From CBDBZL01 sp965213545 (GTDB lineage: Bacteria; Pseudomonadota; Alphaproteobacteria; Sphingomonadales; Sphingomonadaceae): a stretch of DNA of 64,000 bases. The DNA lies in contig CBDBZL010000002.1 in assembly GCA_965213545.1 (NCBI GenBank), forward strand, positions 1,550,001-1,614,000, given 5' to 3'. A model generated the notes under the pieces. It saw only the letters and a list, made by a program, of their open reading frames with translations, was not told the DNA's origin and did no database searches. Numbering within the stretch: position 1 is the stretch's first letter; every line of letters begins with the position of its first letter. Position numbers and translations under genes: made by a program. This document shows positions 54,709 through 62,902 of this stretch, one piece after another.

Positions 54709-55769
54709 CAGCCCGGAACTTGGGCCATCTCGGCGCTCGTTGGCATCACCGAGTTTATCATCGAGCCGCCGAAGACCTCGCGCATCATAGAAAGCATCTC
54801 GCGGTGCATCGACTTGCCCTCATCCACCCGGCTGCCGACTAGTCTGATGAAGTTATAGGCCGGGCGCGCTCGGCCTTCGATCTGCTCGAGCTGCTCCATG
54901 GTCGTGCGCGCCATGTCAATGAAGGAGACCGTTGATGAAAAATCGAGTACGCTCGGCGGCATCGGAATGATCATGGCGTTTGCCGCTTGCAACACGGCCA
55001 TTGAGACCATGCCAAGCGCCGGCGGCGGATTCATGATCACAACATCGTAACGGTCAACGACGCTTATGATCGCCTCGGAGATGAGATCGATGATCTCGAA
55101 GCTGTGGGTTCGCGCCAGATGCGCCGCGATCTCATATTCGAGATTATAGAGCTTGAGTTTGGCTGGGATGAGATCCAGTCCAAAGAAGTGCGTCTTGCGA
55201 ATGATTGACTAGACACCGAGCAGTTCTGGATCGTGAAAATGCCCATATAACGTATCGCTCTCCCCGAGATCGATATCCGGGCGGTAGCCAAACATCATGG
55301 TCGTGTTGGCCTGGCTGTCGCAATCAATCAGAAGGACGCGGTAGCCCTTGAGCGCGAGCGACTGTGCAAGGTGGAGCGCGATGGTCGACTTTCCCACGCC
55401 CCCTTTAAAGTTCGATATAGAAATGATCGCCGGTGTGTCCTCCTCCTCGCGCCACGGCCGCAAACCGAAAACGGCACGCATGTGGTCCAGTTCTTCCAAC
55501 GTATACTGGACGCGATGTCCGGACGTGGTGCGTTCGCGTTCGGGCAACCGACGATCGCGTTCAGCCTCGCGGATGGCAGAGGCCGTGCGCTCCACCAGCT
55601 TCGCTGCCTTCGATATTGCGAAGGTCGGCCCCTTCTTCTGACCAGTCCCCGGGTCAATCGCACCATCACGAAGCCGCTTCAGGATTGTCGAGGCTTTGCG
55701 GTGCAGGACACCGAGATCATCGGTTGCCGTGACTGGCGGGCTCCGTGAAGGCGTTGATTGCGTCGCCAT
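54708..55769 (-). pseudogene. parA: plasmid partition ATPase ParA with one in-frame stop
   Basis: ATG 55769 (GGAG 5 nt upstream). An N-terminal HTH/linker part (about 1-110) precedes the ATPase with the deviant Walker A SNFKGGVGKSTIALHLAQ and LIDCDSQANTTMMFGYRP. A TAG at 55209-55211 interrupts it, yet the same frame continues without shift: KTHFFGLDLIPAKLKLYNLEYE, then the Walker B-like YDVVIMNPPPALGMVSMAVL. So a single nonsense change, or a read error, separates two good halves. The usual C-terminal 30-40 residues are also missing, replaced by the ParB-like tail. Confidence 0.82.
55708..55722 (-). repeat. iteron copy inside parA
   Basis: On the minus strand CGATGATCTCGGTGT, encoding Thr-Asp-Asp-Leu-Gly-Val of ParA. 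It matches the array consensus but for the last base. Confidence 0.55.
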
Positions 55770-55985
55770 TTCCGCTCCAGCTTGCATGTACGGAGCGGGA
55801 TTTAGCCTGGTTGGCAGTTTCAGGCAATGCGGGGCCGGCAGAGCTCCAACTTTACCGATGATCTCCGATCCGTTTCAGTACCCGGGTCACTCCAGGCCCC
55901 TTCTTTCAAGGGCCAATGATCGCAGAGCCTCTCGGCGAAGCCGCTCATCCCCAGACAACGGTTCTGGGGGTCTGTGGATAAAACA

Positions 55986-56065
55986 CGATGATCTCGGTGC
56001 GCGCCGATGATTGCGGTGCGATAGTGCTATGATCTCGGTGCGGGCAAACCGATGAACTCGGAGCG
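55986..56065 (+). repeat. iteron array, probable plasmid oriV
   Basis: Four direct copies of CGATGATCTCGGTGCG: 55986-56001 (exact), 56005-56020 (TG for CT in the middle), 56027-56042 (one change) and 56050-56065 (two changes). Start-to-start spacings are 19, 22 and 23 bp, about two helical turns. AT-rich sequence follows at 56066-56160. This is the layout of a RepA-bound replication origin. It lies just upstream of parA, while repA is 34 kb away. Confidence 0.75.
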
Positions 56066-56092
56066 CATACCTACTTACAGAGAATCTTCTTT

Positions 56093-56125
56093 AAAAAACC
56101 CGATTCGGCGAATCGTCTGTTTTTT
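56093..56125. terminator. bidirectional hairpin terminator
   Basis: Six A (56093-56098), a 6-bp stem CGATTC/GAATCG with a GGC loop (56101-56115), then six T (56120-56125). It could stop transcription from either side, between the iteron array and the end of plasmid-like sequence. Confidence 0.55.
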
Positions 56126-56164
56126 AGTTTGAATGGGGTGGGGAGGGTGGTCATTTAGCCTAAT

Positions 56165-56180
56165 GGCACCGAGATCATCG
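56165..56180 (-). repeat. inverted iteron copy
   Basis: Minus-strand CGATGATCTCGGTGCC, identical to the copy overlapping the repA stop. It lies about 100 bp from the direct array, in opposite orientation, as often seen with negative-control sites of iteron plasmids. Confidence 0.6.
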
Positions 56181-56357
56181 GCAAAGTTGGAGGTCTGAGC
56201 CAAATTTCGGGCTAAAAATTGCCAACAGCCTTGATTTCCGAGCTGAACCTTGTTGAATCACGACCTGCACCTTGCAGCGGGAGGATTCGGCGAGTGAGCA
56301 GGGACAACATCAAACCGATCGGCCATCAATACGCTCTTGCCATGCTGACTCGGCTCG

Positions 56358-56591
56358 GTGCTGCTGGCCCTGATCTTGTATCTGGAGGCTCTCCTGATCC
56401 TAATCTTGGGCGCATGGCAGGGTTCGGCTGCCACGTCCGAGCCATCGCTCAGTCTTACACAATGGTTCGTGGTATTGATTATCAGCGCGCTTTCTACCGG
56501 AAGCGGCTATCTTGCATGGACTAAGGGCGTCGCCTTATCCTATCGTGCCGAAGCGCGTGCCTATTCGGCGGATGCTGAGGAGGGTGGCTGA
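56358..56591 (+). CDS. possible small two-helix membrane protein
   Basis: 77 aa from GTG 56358; no other start is in frame after the stop at 56346-56348. Two hydrophobic segments (LLALILYLEALLILILGAW and WFVVLIISALSTGSGYLAW) are followed by a charged tail. No ribosome site is clear and no family is recognised, so it may be spurious or the end of a longer, damaged gene. Confidence 0.35.
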   Translation: MLLALILYLEALLILILGAWQGSAATSEPSLSLTQWFVVLIISALSTGSGYLAWTKGVALSYRAEARAYSADAEEGG

Positions 56592-56603
56592 CGCCTGGCC
56601 CGC

Positions 56604-56867
56604 TCACCGATAGACCTCTCGCCTATGCCCCACTGCGAGGACAACGATCACCAGTCGGTCCTGCTCGATCTTTACGATGACGCGGTAATCCCCGACCCGA
56701 TATCGCCAGTATCCGGCAAACTTGCCGATCATCGCAATGCCCTTGCGCCCAGGATTGTCGTCCACGGCAAGAGCTTCGAGCCGTTCAATTATGCGGGCGG
56801 CGGCGTATTTGGAAGGCTTGCGGAGCTGTCTTCTTGCCGACGGCTCGAACTCAAGAATCCAGGCCAA
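56604..56867 (-). CDS. RelE/ParE-family toxin
   Basis: 87 aa. The fold pattern is clear: ILEFEPSARRQLRK, then ARIIERLEAL, GYWRYRVGDYRVIVKIE and the end VVLAVGHRREVYR. Arg and Tyr residues of the RelE catalytic face (YRVGDYR, HRREVY) are kept, so mRNA-cleaving activity is plausible. The start overlaps the antitoxin by 17 nt, antitoxin first. Confidence 0.85.
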   Translation of the reverse strand: MAWILEFEPSARRQLRKPSKYAAARIIERLEALAVDDNPGRKGIAMIGKFAGYWRYRVGDYRVIVKIEQDRLVIVVLAVGHRREVYR

Positions 56868-57069
56868 GCTCGCGCTTCACCTGTTCGAGGGAAACACGCT
56901 GCTCTGCCTCGGGATCGCGCAGCGCTTCCGCGAGAAGGGCGACGTCCTCGGCCTCCTCGAGCTTCTCGATCAGGGCCTGGCGAACCAACGCAACGACCGA
57001 GACGCCGTTGCGCGCCGCCAGTTCGGACACCTCTTTCTCGACATCGGGATCGAGCTTGATCATCAGCAT
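56851..57069 (-). CDS. ribbon-helix-helix antitoxin partner of the RelE-like toxin
   Basis: 72 aa from ATG 57069 (GGGA 7 nt upstream). LMIKLDPDVEKEVSELAARNGVSVVALVRQALIEKLEE is a ribbon-helix-helix DNA-binding fold; the acidic C-terminal part (EDVALLAEALRDPEAEQRV) would wrap the toxin. It should repress its own promoter. Whether the pair belongs to the plasmid insert or to the host segment cannot be decided. Confidence 0.8.
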   Translation of the reverse strand: MLMIKLDPDVEKEVSELAARNGVSVVALVRQALIEKLEEAEDVALLAEALRDPEAEQRVSLEQVKRELGLDS

Positions 57070-57154
57070 GGCGCTTTCCCTTCGCCCATTTCATACATGC
57101 ACGGCACGGTGGTGCCAATATAGCGGGGATGAGCGGGGATGCGATGAGGACACC

Positions 57155-57955
57155 ATGCGCATGACCCTGTGGATCACCGCCGCGCTGCTTACGCTTTACG
57201 CGGCGATCGTCGCGCTGGCCTGGGCGTTCCAGGGCTCGATGATCTACCCTGCGCCGCCGGTCCGGGCGCAGCACGTTCCGCATAACTATGAACGCATCAC
57301 CTATACCACATCGGACGGCCTGACGCTCGCCGCCGGCCATCGCCCCGCGGCGCCTGGAATGCCCACGCTGATCTTCTTTCATGGCAATGGCGCCGACTGG
57401 CAGTCTTCCGCGCTGGTTACGCAGCGGCTCGCGCAGCGCGGCACTGGCGTGCTGGCGGCGGAATATCGCGGCTATGGCGGCAATGCGGGAACGCCATCCG
57501 AAGCCGGGCTCTATAGGGACGGGCGCGCCGCCTATGAGTTCGTTAGCCGCAGCGGGGTTGCGCCTGCAGACATCGTGCTGGTGGGCAATTCGCTGGGTTC
57601 GGGCGTGGCGACGCAACTGGCGGGCGAGGTCGAGGCGGCGGCGCTCGTCCTCATCTCACCGTTCGACAGCCTCGAGGCCACCGCCGCGCGCCACATGTGT
57701 CTGCTGCCCGTCCGGCGGCTGCTGCGCGATCGCTATGACAACGAGGCCAAGTTCGCCCGGATCGCAATGCCGGTGCTGATCCTGCATGGCGAGAGCGACA
57801 CGCTGATCACGCTCGCCCAGGCACAGGCGCTGGTTCAAGCGCGGCCCGCGACCCGGATCGTCACCTTCCCCGGCTGGGGGCACGATCTGGTATTCAACCC
57901 GCATATCAACGACGAGATCGCGCGCTTCCTTCAGACGCTCGAGCCCGAGCGCTAG
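57155..57955 (+). CDS. membrane-anchored alpha/beta hydrolase
   Basis: 266 aa. An N-terminal hydrophobic anchor (LWITAALLTLYAAIVALAWAF) precedes an alpha/beta-hydrolase domain of the BEM46/FrsA-like type. The oxyanion block is FFHGNGADW, the nucleophile serine is in LVGNSLGSGVA, the acid is in LHGESDTLI, and the catalytic histidine is in GWGHDLVF. The substrate is unknown; an esterase or lipase-like role at the inner membrane is usual. GAGGA lies just upstream of ATG 57155. The stop shares the bases CTAG with the converging DUF3429 gene. Confidence 0.87.
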   Translation: MRMTLWITAALLTLYAAIVALAWAFQGSMIYPAPPVRAQHVPHNYERITYTTSDGLTLAAGHRPAAPGMPTLIFFHGNGADWQSSALVTQRLAQRGTGVLAAEYRGYGGNAGTPSEAGLYRDGRAAYEFVSRSGVAPADIVLVGNSLGSGVATQLAGEVEAAALVLISPFDSLEATAARHMCLLPVRRLLRDRYDNEAKFARIAMPVLILHGESDTLITLAQAQALVQARPATRIVTFPGWGHDLVFNPHINDEIARFLQTLEPER

Positions 57956-58407
57956 CTCCGGGCGAAGGTCAGCGCGATAAGGATGCCGAGGCCCGTCAGC
58001 GCGACAAACATTTGCGGCTGGCGCAGATAGGCGAAGAAGCGCGGCGCCTCGCCGTGGCGGGCGGCGTGCGGATCATAGGCGAACGCGCTCAAGTAGCCGG
58101 CGGCAAGCACGGGAAAGGCAAGGACCGCAGGCAGGACAAGCGCGGTCAGGCCACACAAGAAGCGCCACAGCATCACCGCCAACTGCGAGAAGCGCGGGCC
58201 GCCGTCGGTAAAGAAGCTGAGGCCGCGTGCCACCCCGGCGATGAAGATGAGGATCGCGGCCGCCCACACCCGCGCCAGCGGCGCCGCCCAGGCAAAACCG
58301 GCCCAGGCGAGCAGCGCCAGCGCCAGGATCAGCAGTACAGGGCCGTAGCCAAGCAGCAGGCTGAGGAGCGGAATATGCTCGGGCGTGTCGCGCCGGGGCG
58401 GGGGCAT
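57952..58407 (-). CDS. DUF3429 membrane protein
   Basis: 151 aa from ATG 58407; longer upstream reading is GC-rich noise. Four to five hydrophobic segments (LLSLLLGYGPVLLILALALLAW, AAAILIFIAGVARGLSFF, FLCGLTALVLPAVLAFPVLAAG and a C-terminal MFVALTGLGILIALTF) match DUF3429 proteins of proteobacteria. Function unknown. It converges on the alpha/beta hydrolase, and the two stops overlap. Confidence 0.75.
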   Translation of the reverse strand: MPPPRRDTPEHIPLLSLLLGYGPVLLILALALLAWAGFAWAAPLARVWAAAILIFIAGVARGLSFFTDGGPRFSQLAVMLWRFLCGLTALVLPAVLAFPVLAAGYLSAFAYDPHAARHGEAPRFFAYLRQPQMFVALTGLGILIALTFARS

Positions 58408-58568
58408 TGGTGCAAGAACGCGAACGGCGCGTCCGCGTTTCCCACCCGCTCGAAGCCGGCGCTGGGCGCCTGCCGGCGTGTCGCCCCAGGGCTCGCGGGC
58501 AAGGGTGCTAGCCCAGCCGGCCCCGGCCTTGCACAGAGCGGCAAGCGCAGGCGATCGGCTGGCTTGGC

Positions 58569-58934
58569 TTAGCGGACGTAGGGCGGGGGGGGGGCGGTGC
58601 GGTCCAGATCGCGATACCGCTGGGCAAGGCGCGTCTGGTGGTTGGACAGGGGCGGATCGACGCCCTCGATGAAGACGCGCAGCGAGGCCGAGCGCATGTT
58701 GAGCGGATCGTCGTCCCACATCACCAGGTCGCCCAGCGCGTCCGCGCCATCGAAGATGGTTGCGCCGACAAGCGCGGTGGGGACGCCGGGATAAGCGCGA
58801 TAGGTCGAGGCGTAGGGGCCGGCCACGGGGACGCCGCCAGTCGCCTCTGGGGTGGCCTGGGTGCTGCGCGCGGTGTCCGTCTCGCCCAGCGCGGTGCAGG
58901 CGGTGAGAAGCGCAGTCGCCGCGGGAAAAGTGAC
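58569..58934 (-). pseudogene. amidohydrolase (imidazolonepropionase-like) with a large internal deletion
   Basis: The minus strand reads a lipoprotein-type leader (ATALLTACTALGE), then the normal N-terminal beta region TYRAYPGVPTALVGATIFDGAD, and then jumps straight to the C-terminal block ALGDLVMWDDDPLNMRSASLRVFIEGV and NHQTRLAQRYRDLD. The roughly 350-residue metal-binding barrel between them is absent, and the leader has no start codon (stop at 58944-58946). In-frame joining suggests one deletion. Such exported amidohydrolases often lie next to POT peptide transporters, as here. Confidence 0.65.
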
Positions 58935-58977
58935 GGCGGCGCGTCAGGCTCGCGCGCGGATCGGCGGGCGGGTCTCC

Positions 58978-60621
58978 TCAGGATTGCGGCCGGACTTCGG
59001 GGTGCATCCCTGCCGCCTCCGGTTCGCCCACTTCGGCCTGGCCGACCAGATCGTCGCCCACGCTGTCGTCCTTCAGGGAATCCAGATGCATCCACTTCTT
59101 TACGATCGGGCTCAGGGCGAGCACCACCGCACCCACGCCGATCGCCACCCAACCGATTTGGCTGTAGACGCCCAGGGTCAATTCCCTGCTCATCTCGCCG
59201 CCCTCGCCGCCGGTCGCCTCGCCGATCTTGCCGCCGACGAAATTTCCCACCGCGGTCATGTAGAACCACGCGCCCATGATAAGGCTGGCCATGAAGCTGG
59301 GCGCCAGCCGGTTCATCGCTGATAGGCCCACGGGCGAGAGGCACAACTCGCCGGTGGTGTGCAGCAGGTAGATAAGGAACACGAACAGCACCGGGGTCAT
59401 GGCTGCGGCGCTCACGCTCTGCGCGCCCCACACGAACACCAGGAAACCCGCGCCAACCTGGAACAACGCCAGCGCGAACTTGGCCGGGGCGGATGGCTCG
59501 AGCCCCTTTTTGCCGAGCCATTGCCAAAGCGCGGCAAAGACCGGGGCGAATAAGATGATATAGATGGGGTTGATCGACTGGAACACCGAGGAGGGGATGT
59601 CGCCGATATCCACGAACCGGTCGGTATACAGGTTGAGACTGCCGCCCGCCTGCTCGAACAGGCCCCAAAACAGCGGGTTGAGCGCAATAAGAAACAGGAT
59701 CGCGAAAATGCGTTCGCGCGGCTCCTTGTCCAGCTTGAAGGCCTGAAAGAGCACATAGCCCAGCAACGTCACCCCCGAGACGATCAGCAAGGTTTGGATC
59801 ACATCGCGATATTGTATAAGCAACCACATCACGCCGACAGCCGCGATGCCGCCTGCATAGATCACCCATTCCTTGCTTCTGGCGAGCGCGGCGGGAGCCT
59901 CGCCGGCACCGCGCAGCGCGCCCTTGCCAAGCACGAAGACGATAAGCCCGGCGACCATGCCCAGCCCGGCCAAGCCGAAGCCGAAGGCCCAGCCGATCGT
60001 CTGGCCGAGATAGCCAACCAGAATGGTGCCCATCGCTGCGCCGACATTGATGCCCATGTAGAAGATCGTGTAGGCGGCATCGCGCCGCACATCGGTCATC
60101 CGGTAGAGTTGCCCGACCATCACCGAGATATTGGCCTTGAGGAAGCCCGAGCCCACGATGATGAGCGCCAGCGCCAGCCAGAACATGTTGATCGTGGGGT
60201 CCGACTGGCCGCCGCTGCCCTCGAAGGCCATGAACAGGTGGCCCAGCGCCAACAGCACGCCCCCGTACAGCACCGCTTTACGCTGACCCAGATAGCGGTC
60301 GGCCAGCCAGCCGCCAAGCACCGGGGTAATGTAGACCAAGCTCCCATAGGCACCGTAGATGACGGTCGATTCGCCGTCACTGAACAGCCAGTGCTGGGTC
60401 AGGTAGAAGATCAACAGCGCGCGCATGCCGTAGAAGGAGAAGCGCTCCCACATCTCGGCGAAGAACAGCATGTAGAGGCCTTTGGGATGGCCAAACGCCT
60501 CGCGCTTGCGACTGGCGGCAATGAGGCCGCCCATCGCAAGAAAGGCGGCAAGCACCACAGTGGCAACGGCTGCAACCCAGTCACCCTCGTTCCACAGGCC
60601 GATGTCCTTCAAGCTAAGCAT
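58978..60621 (-). CDS. POT-family proton-coupled peptide transporter
   Basis: 547 aa with 14 hydrophobic segments. The POT signature ExxERFxxYG is present as EMWERFSFYGMRALLIFYL near residue 57, with YGAYGSLVYITPVLGGWLADRYLGQRK after it and the second PTR2 motif around FYMGINVGAAMGTILVGYLG. It imports di- and tripeptides with protons. The start lies in a divergent region opposite a short GntR gene that may control it. Confidence 0.9.
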   Translation of the reverse strand: MLSLKDIGLWNEGDWVAAVATVVLAAFLAMGGLIAASRKREAFGHPKGLYMLFFAEMWERFSFYGMRALLIFYLTQHWLFSDGESTVIYGAYGSLVYITPVLGGWLADRYLGQRKAVLYGGVLLALGHLFMAFEGSGGQSDPTINMFWLALALIIVGSGFLKANISVMVGQLYRMTDVRRDAAYTIFYMGINVGAAMGTILVGYLGQTIGWAFGFGLAGLGMVAGLIVFVLGKGALRGAGEAPAALARSKEWVIYAGGIAAVGVMWLLIQYRDVIQTLLIVSGVTLLGYVLFQAFKLDKEPRERIFAILFLIALNPLFWGLFEQAGGSLNLYTDRFVDIGDIPSSVFQSINPIYIILFAPVFAALWQWLGKKGLEPSAPAKFALALFQVGAGFLVFVWGAQSVSAAAMTPVLFVFLIYLLHTTGELCLSPVGLSAMNRLAPSFMASLIMGAWFYMTAVGNFVGGKIGEATGGEGGEMSRELTLGVYSQIGWVAIGVGAVVLALSPIVKKWMHLDSLKDDSVGDDLVGQAEVGEPEAAGMHPEVRPQS

Positions 60622-60812
60622 CCCCCAATTTTGACCGTTGGCAGGTCCTTTCTGGCGAAGCGCAGACTAGCGTCATAACCGGCCTTGTGAAGCAATTGTT
60701 GCGGCCGCAACCTACGTCCCTGCCTGGTAAGATCGGTGTTTCCACCGACGCGGCATAGGTCGGGGACGGCGCTTGACCCGCCCCGCTGTATTATGGCACC
60801 AGATCACCTACC

Positions 60813-61172
60813 ATGCGAGACACCAGGCCCGTCTATCTGCGCCTGCGAGAACAGATCGCCACAGCGATCATCGAGGGTCGCTATGCGGAGGGCGCGATGC
60901 TGCCTTCGGTCCGCAGTCTGGCCGCCGAGCATGGCGCCAATCCGCTCACCGTCGCGCGCGCCTACCAGCAATTCCAGGAGGACGGACTGATCCAGGTGCA
61001 GCGCGGCGTCGGCATGTTCGTCTGCGAAGGGGCCGCCACGCGATTGCTGGCCACGGAACGCGCAATTTTCCTCGATGAGGAATGGCCGGCAATCAAGCAG
61101 CGGATCGCTCGGCTCGGACTGCGGCTGGAAGATCTTGCGCAGCCTGACAAAAGGTTCCCGGCGCGATTGTGA
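60813..61172 (+). CDS. short GntR-family regulator, YtrA subfamily
   Basis: 119 aa. The winged helix fills residues about 5-75 (PVYLRLREQIATAIIEGRYAEGAMLPSVRSLAAEHGANPLTVARAYQQFQEDGLIQVQRGVGMFV overall). Only about 40 residues follow, too few for an effector domain, which is the YtrA arrangement. Such proteins usually control transporter genes beside them; here that would be the divergent POT gene. Confidence 0.85.
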   Translation: MRDTRPVYLRLREQIATAIIEGRYAEGAMLPSVRSLAAEHGANPLTVARAYQQFQEDGLIQVQRGVGMFVCEGAATRLLATERAIFLDEEWPAIKQRIARLGLRLEDLAQPDKRFPARL

Positions 61173-61281
61173 AAAGCGCCCGATTGTGGCAATTATGCAA
61201 TCGCGTGGAATGATCGGGGCCCGGCATTGCCATCGAACACATCCGCCAGCAAACGCATCCGCAGCGAACAGGGGGTTTTTA

Positions 61282-61563
61282 GTGATTAGATCTGAAATGC
61301 TTGCCGCGATGGCCGCCGACCATCCCGACTTGAGGTCGGACGAGATCGAGCAGGTGGTCGAGATTTTCTTCGACGAGATCGCCACCCGGCTGGCCGAGGG
61401 CGGCCGGGTCGAGATGCGCGGCTTCGGGACTTTCTCCACCCGCCCGCGCGATGCGCGCACCGGACGCAATCCGCGCACCGGCGAGACGGTCGACGTACCG
61501 GCCAAGCGCGTGCCCTATTTCAAGCCGGGCAAGGAAATGCGCGAGCGGCTCAATACCGACTAG
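61282..61563 (+). CDS. ihfB: integration host factor subunit beta
   Basis: 93 aa from GTG 61282, with a G5 run about 6 nt upstream. IHF-beta marks are IRSEMLAAMAADHPDL at the start, VEIFFDEIATRLAEGGRVEMRGFGTF, and the DNA-intercalating arm RTGRNPRTGETVDVPAKRVPYFKPGKEMRERLN with its conserved proline. It bends DNA for recombination, transcription and replication. A single-gene unit. Confidence 0.93.
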   Translation: MIRSEMLAAMAADHPDLRSDEIEQVVEIFFDEIATRLAEGGRVEMRGFGTFSTRPRDARTGRNPRTGETVDVPAKRVPYFKPGKEMRERLNTD

Positions 61564-61677
61564 CGGCGCGCGCGGCGACCAGGTCGCCTCGTTGAGCGTG
61601 CCGCCTTAGCCCGCGTCGGGCAGGAGTGGAACGATTGTTCCTGTCTGCGGGTTTGGCCCTGCGAAGGAGAAATTGAC

Positions 61678-61878
61678 ATGATCGGTAAGCTCATCGGTGC
61701 CGCCGCAGGCGCGCAGGCCGCCAAATATACCCGCAGCCTGGGTGGCCCAGGGGGTGCGGTGTTGGGCGCTTTGGCCATGCCGGTGCTCGGCCGGATGAAG
61801 TGGACCTCGCTGGCGGCAATCGCGGCGGGTGGATACTTGGTCAACAAGCTCAATAAGAAGGGCACTGGGCGCTACTAA
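61678..61878 (+). CDS. small conserved hypothetical protein
   Basis: 66 aa with AAGGAGA 8 nt before the ATG, a very strong ribosome site. Gly/Ala-rich with two weak hydrophobic stretches (GGAVLGALAMPVLGRM and SLAAIAAGGYLVNKL) and a basic tail KKGTGRY. It looks like a small membrane-associated protein. I do not recognise a named family. Confidence 0.7.
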   Translation: MIGKLIGAAAGAQAAKYTRSLGGPGGAVLGALAMPVLGRMKWTSLAAIAAGGYLVNKLNKKGTGRY

Positions 61879-62012
61879 TTACCCCCTGGACGATCGTGAG
61901 GGGGCGGTGGCGCGCATTGGCTACCGCTCGTTCTCGCGCGCCAAGCGTGTGCGTGGGAGCGGTTTGCCAGTTCTTGCAGTGGGCCAGCGCCGCGCTAGGT
62001 TGGCGCGAACGA

Positions 62013-62097
62013 GCGGGCGTGGCGGAATGGTAGACGCCGGGGACTTAAAATCCCCTGGGCTTGGCCCGTGCGGGTTCGAGTCCCGCCGCCCGCACCA
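62013..62097 (+). tRNA. tRNA-Leu (anticodon UAA)
   Basis: 85 nt including an encoded CCA. Acceptor arms GCGGGCG and CGCCCGC with discriminator A; anticodon stem GGGGA/TCCCC around the loop CTTAAAA, giving anticodon TAA; a long variable arm as in class II tRNAs; and GGTTCGAGTCC in the T arm. The 3' end is a common site for integration, but no integrase lies beside it. Confidence 0.96.
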
Positions 62098-62234
62098 CCG
62101 ATGCGATCCAGAGCGGTCGTCCAGCATCGATCTAAAGCTTTCGGAAACCATTTGGCGTTAACTCGGTCGGGTGAGCGGGAATCAATCGCGGGAAGCTGTC
62201 TTCCGCGTGAGCGCTCGTCAAACGGGGTGTGCGG

Positions 62235-62894
62235 ATGTCCAACGCGTCGATCGGTCGGGAACAGGATGCGCCCTACCACGGCGTCAACCCGGCTGATCTG
62301 CGCGCCGCGCCGCGACACGCGCTGCTCATCCGGGCGGCAAAGCTTGTTGTCGACAGCGCCGAATATCTGGTCGTGTTGCGCGACGCCTCCGACACCGGGG
62401 TCAGCCTGCAACTGTTCCACGAGATGCCGGCGGCAGGGGTCATGCTGCTCGAATTGCAGAACGAGGCACGGCATGAGGTGGAGCGGGTGTGGCTGCGCGA
62501 AGGCCGCATGGGCATGCGGTTCCTCCAGCCGATCGATGTCGAGCAGCTGATCGAGATGCCGGCGCAGTTCGAGAAGCGGCCGATCCGCGTGCGGGTCGCC
62601 GCGCCGGGTTCGATCGGCACCCTTGCGGACAACGCTCTGTGCACCATTCGCGACCTGTCGCAGCACGGCGCCAAGGTGGTCTGCGGCAAGAGTTTCGCCA
62701 TTGACCAGCGCGTCCGCCTGCGGGCCACCGACATGCCGACCGTGCCGGCCAAGATCCGCTGGCGCAAGGGCGACATGATGGGGCTGGCCTTCGAGACCAC
62801 GTTCCAGCTCAGCGAGCTGGCCAATATCGTCGATCGCTTCAATACCGCGGCCATCGATCTGCAGATGCCGGCGCGCTCGGCGGCGATGCCGTAA
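62235..62894 (+). CDS. protein with two PilZ domains
   Basis: 219 aa from ATG 62235; a GTG two codons earlier is possible. Two PilZ-like units can be seen: PRHALLIRAAKLV with VLRDASDTGVSLQLF, and KRPIRVRVAAPG with CTIRDLSQHGAKVVCG. The D/N-x-S-x-x-G motif is DASDTG in the first and DLSQHG in the second. PilZ domains bind cyclic di-GMP and control motility or polysaccharide. In the first copy the arginine motif is weak, so it may not bind the ligand. Confidence 0.82.
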   Translation: MSNASIGREQDAPYHGVNPADLRAAPRHALLIRAAKLVVDSAEYLVVLRDASDTGVSLQLFHEMPAAGVMLLELQNEARHEVERVWLREGRMGMRFLQPIDVEQLIEMPAQFEKRPIRVRVAAPGSIGTLADNALCTIRDLSQHGAKVVCGKSFAIDQRVRLRATDMPTVPAKIRWRKGDMMGLAFETTFQLSELANIVDRFNTAAIDLQMPARSAAMP

Positions 62895-62902
62895 CCCGCG
62901 TG

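Noticed and set aside
21640..56240. Attachment-site direct repeat at the plasmid insert borders
   Set aside because: Only a loose match (CTTGATT-CCG near 21650 and near 56228) was found. It is too short and imperfect to call att sites, so the exact borders stay undefined.
21656..57100. CRISPR array or classical defence island in the accessory segment
   Set aside because: No regularly spaced direct repeats with unique spacers beyond the iterons, and no cas, restriction or abortive-infection genes apart from toxin-antitoxin remnants.
62013..62097. tRNA-Leu as the integration site of the accessory segment
   Set aside because: It lies about 6 kb beyond the plasmid backbone, with host-type genes on both sides and no partial copy of its 3' end seen at the insert borders.
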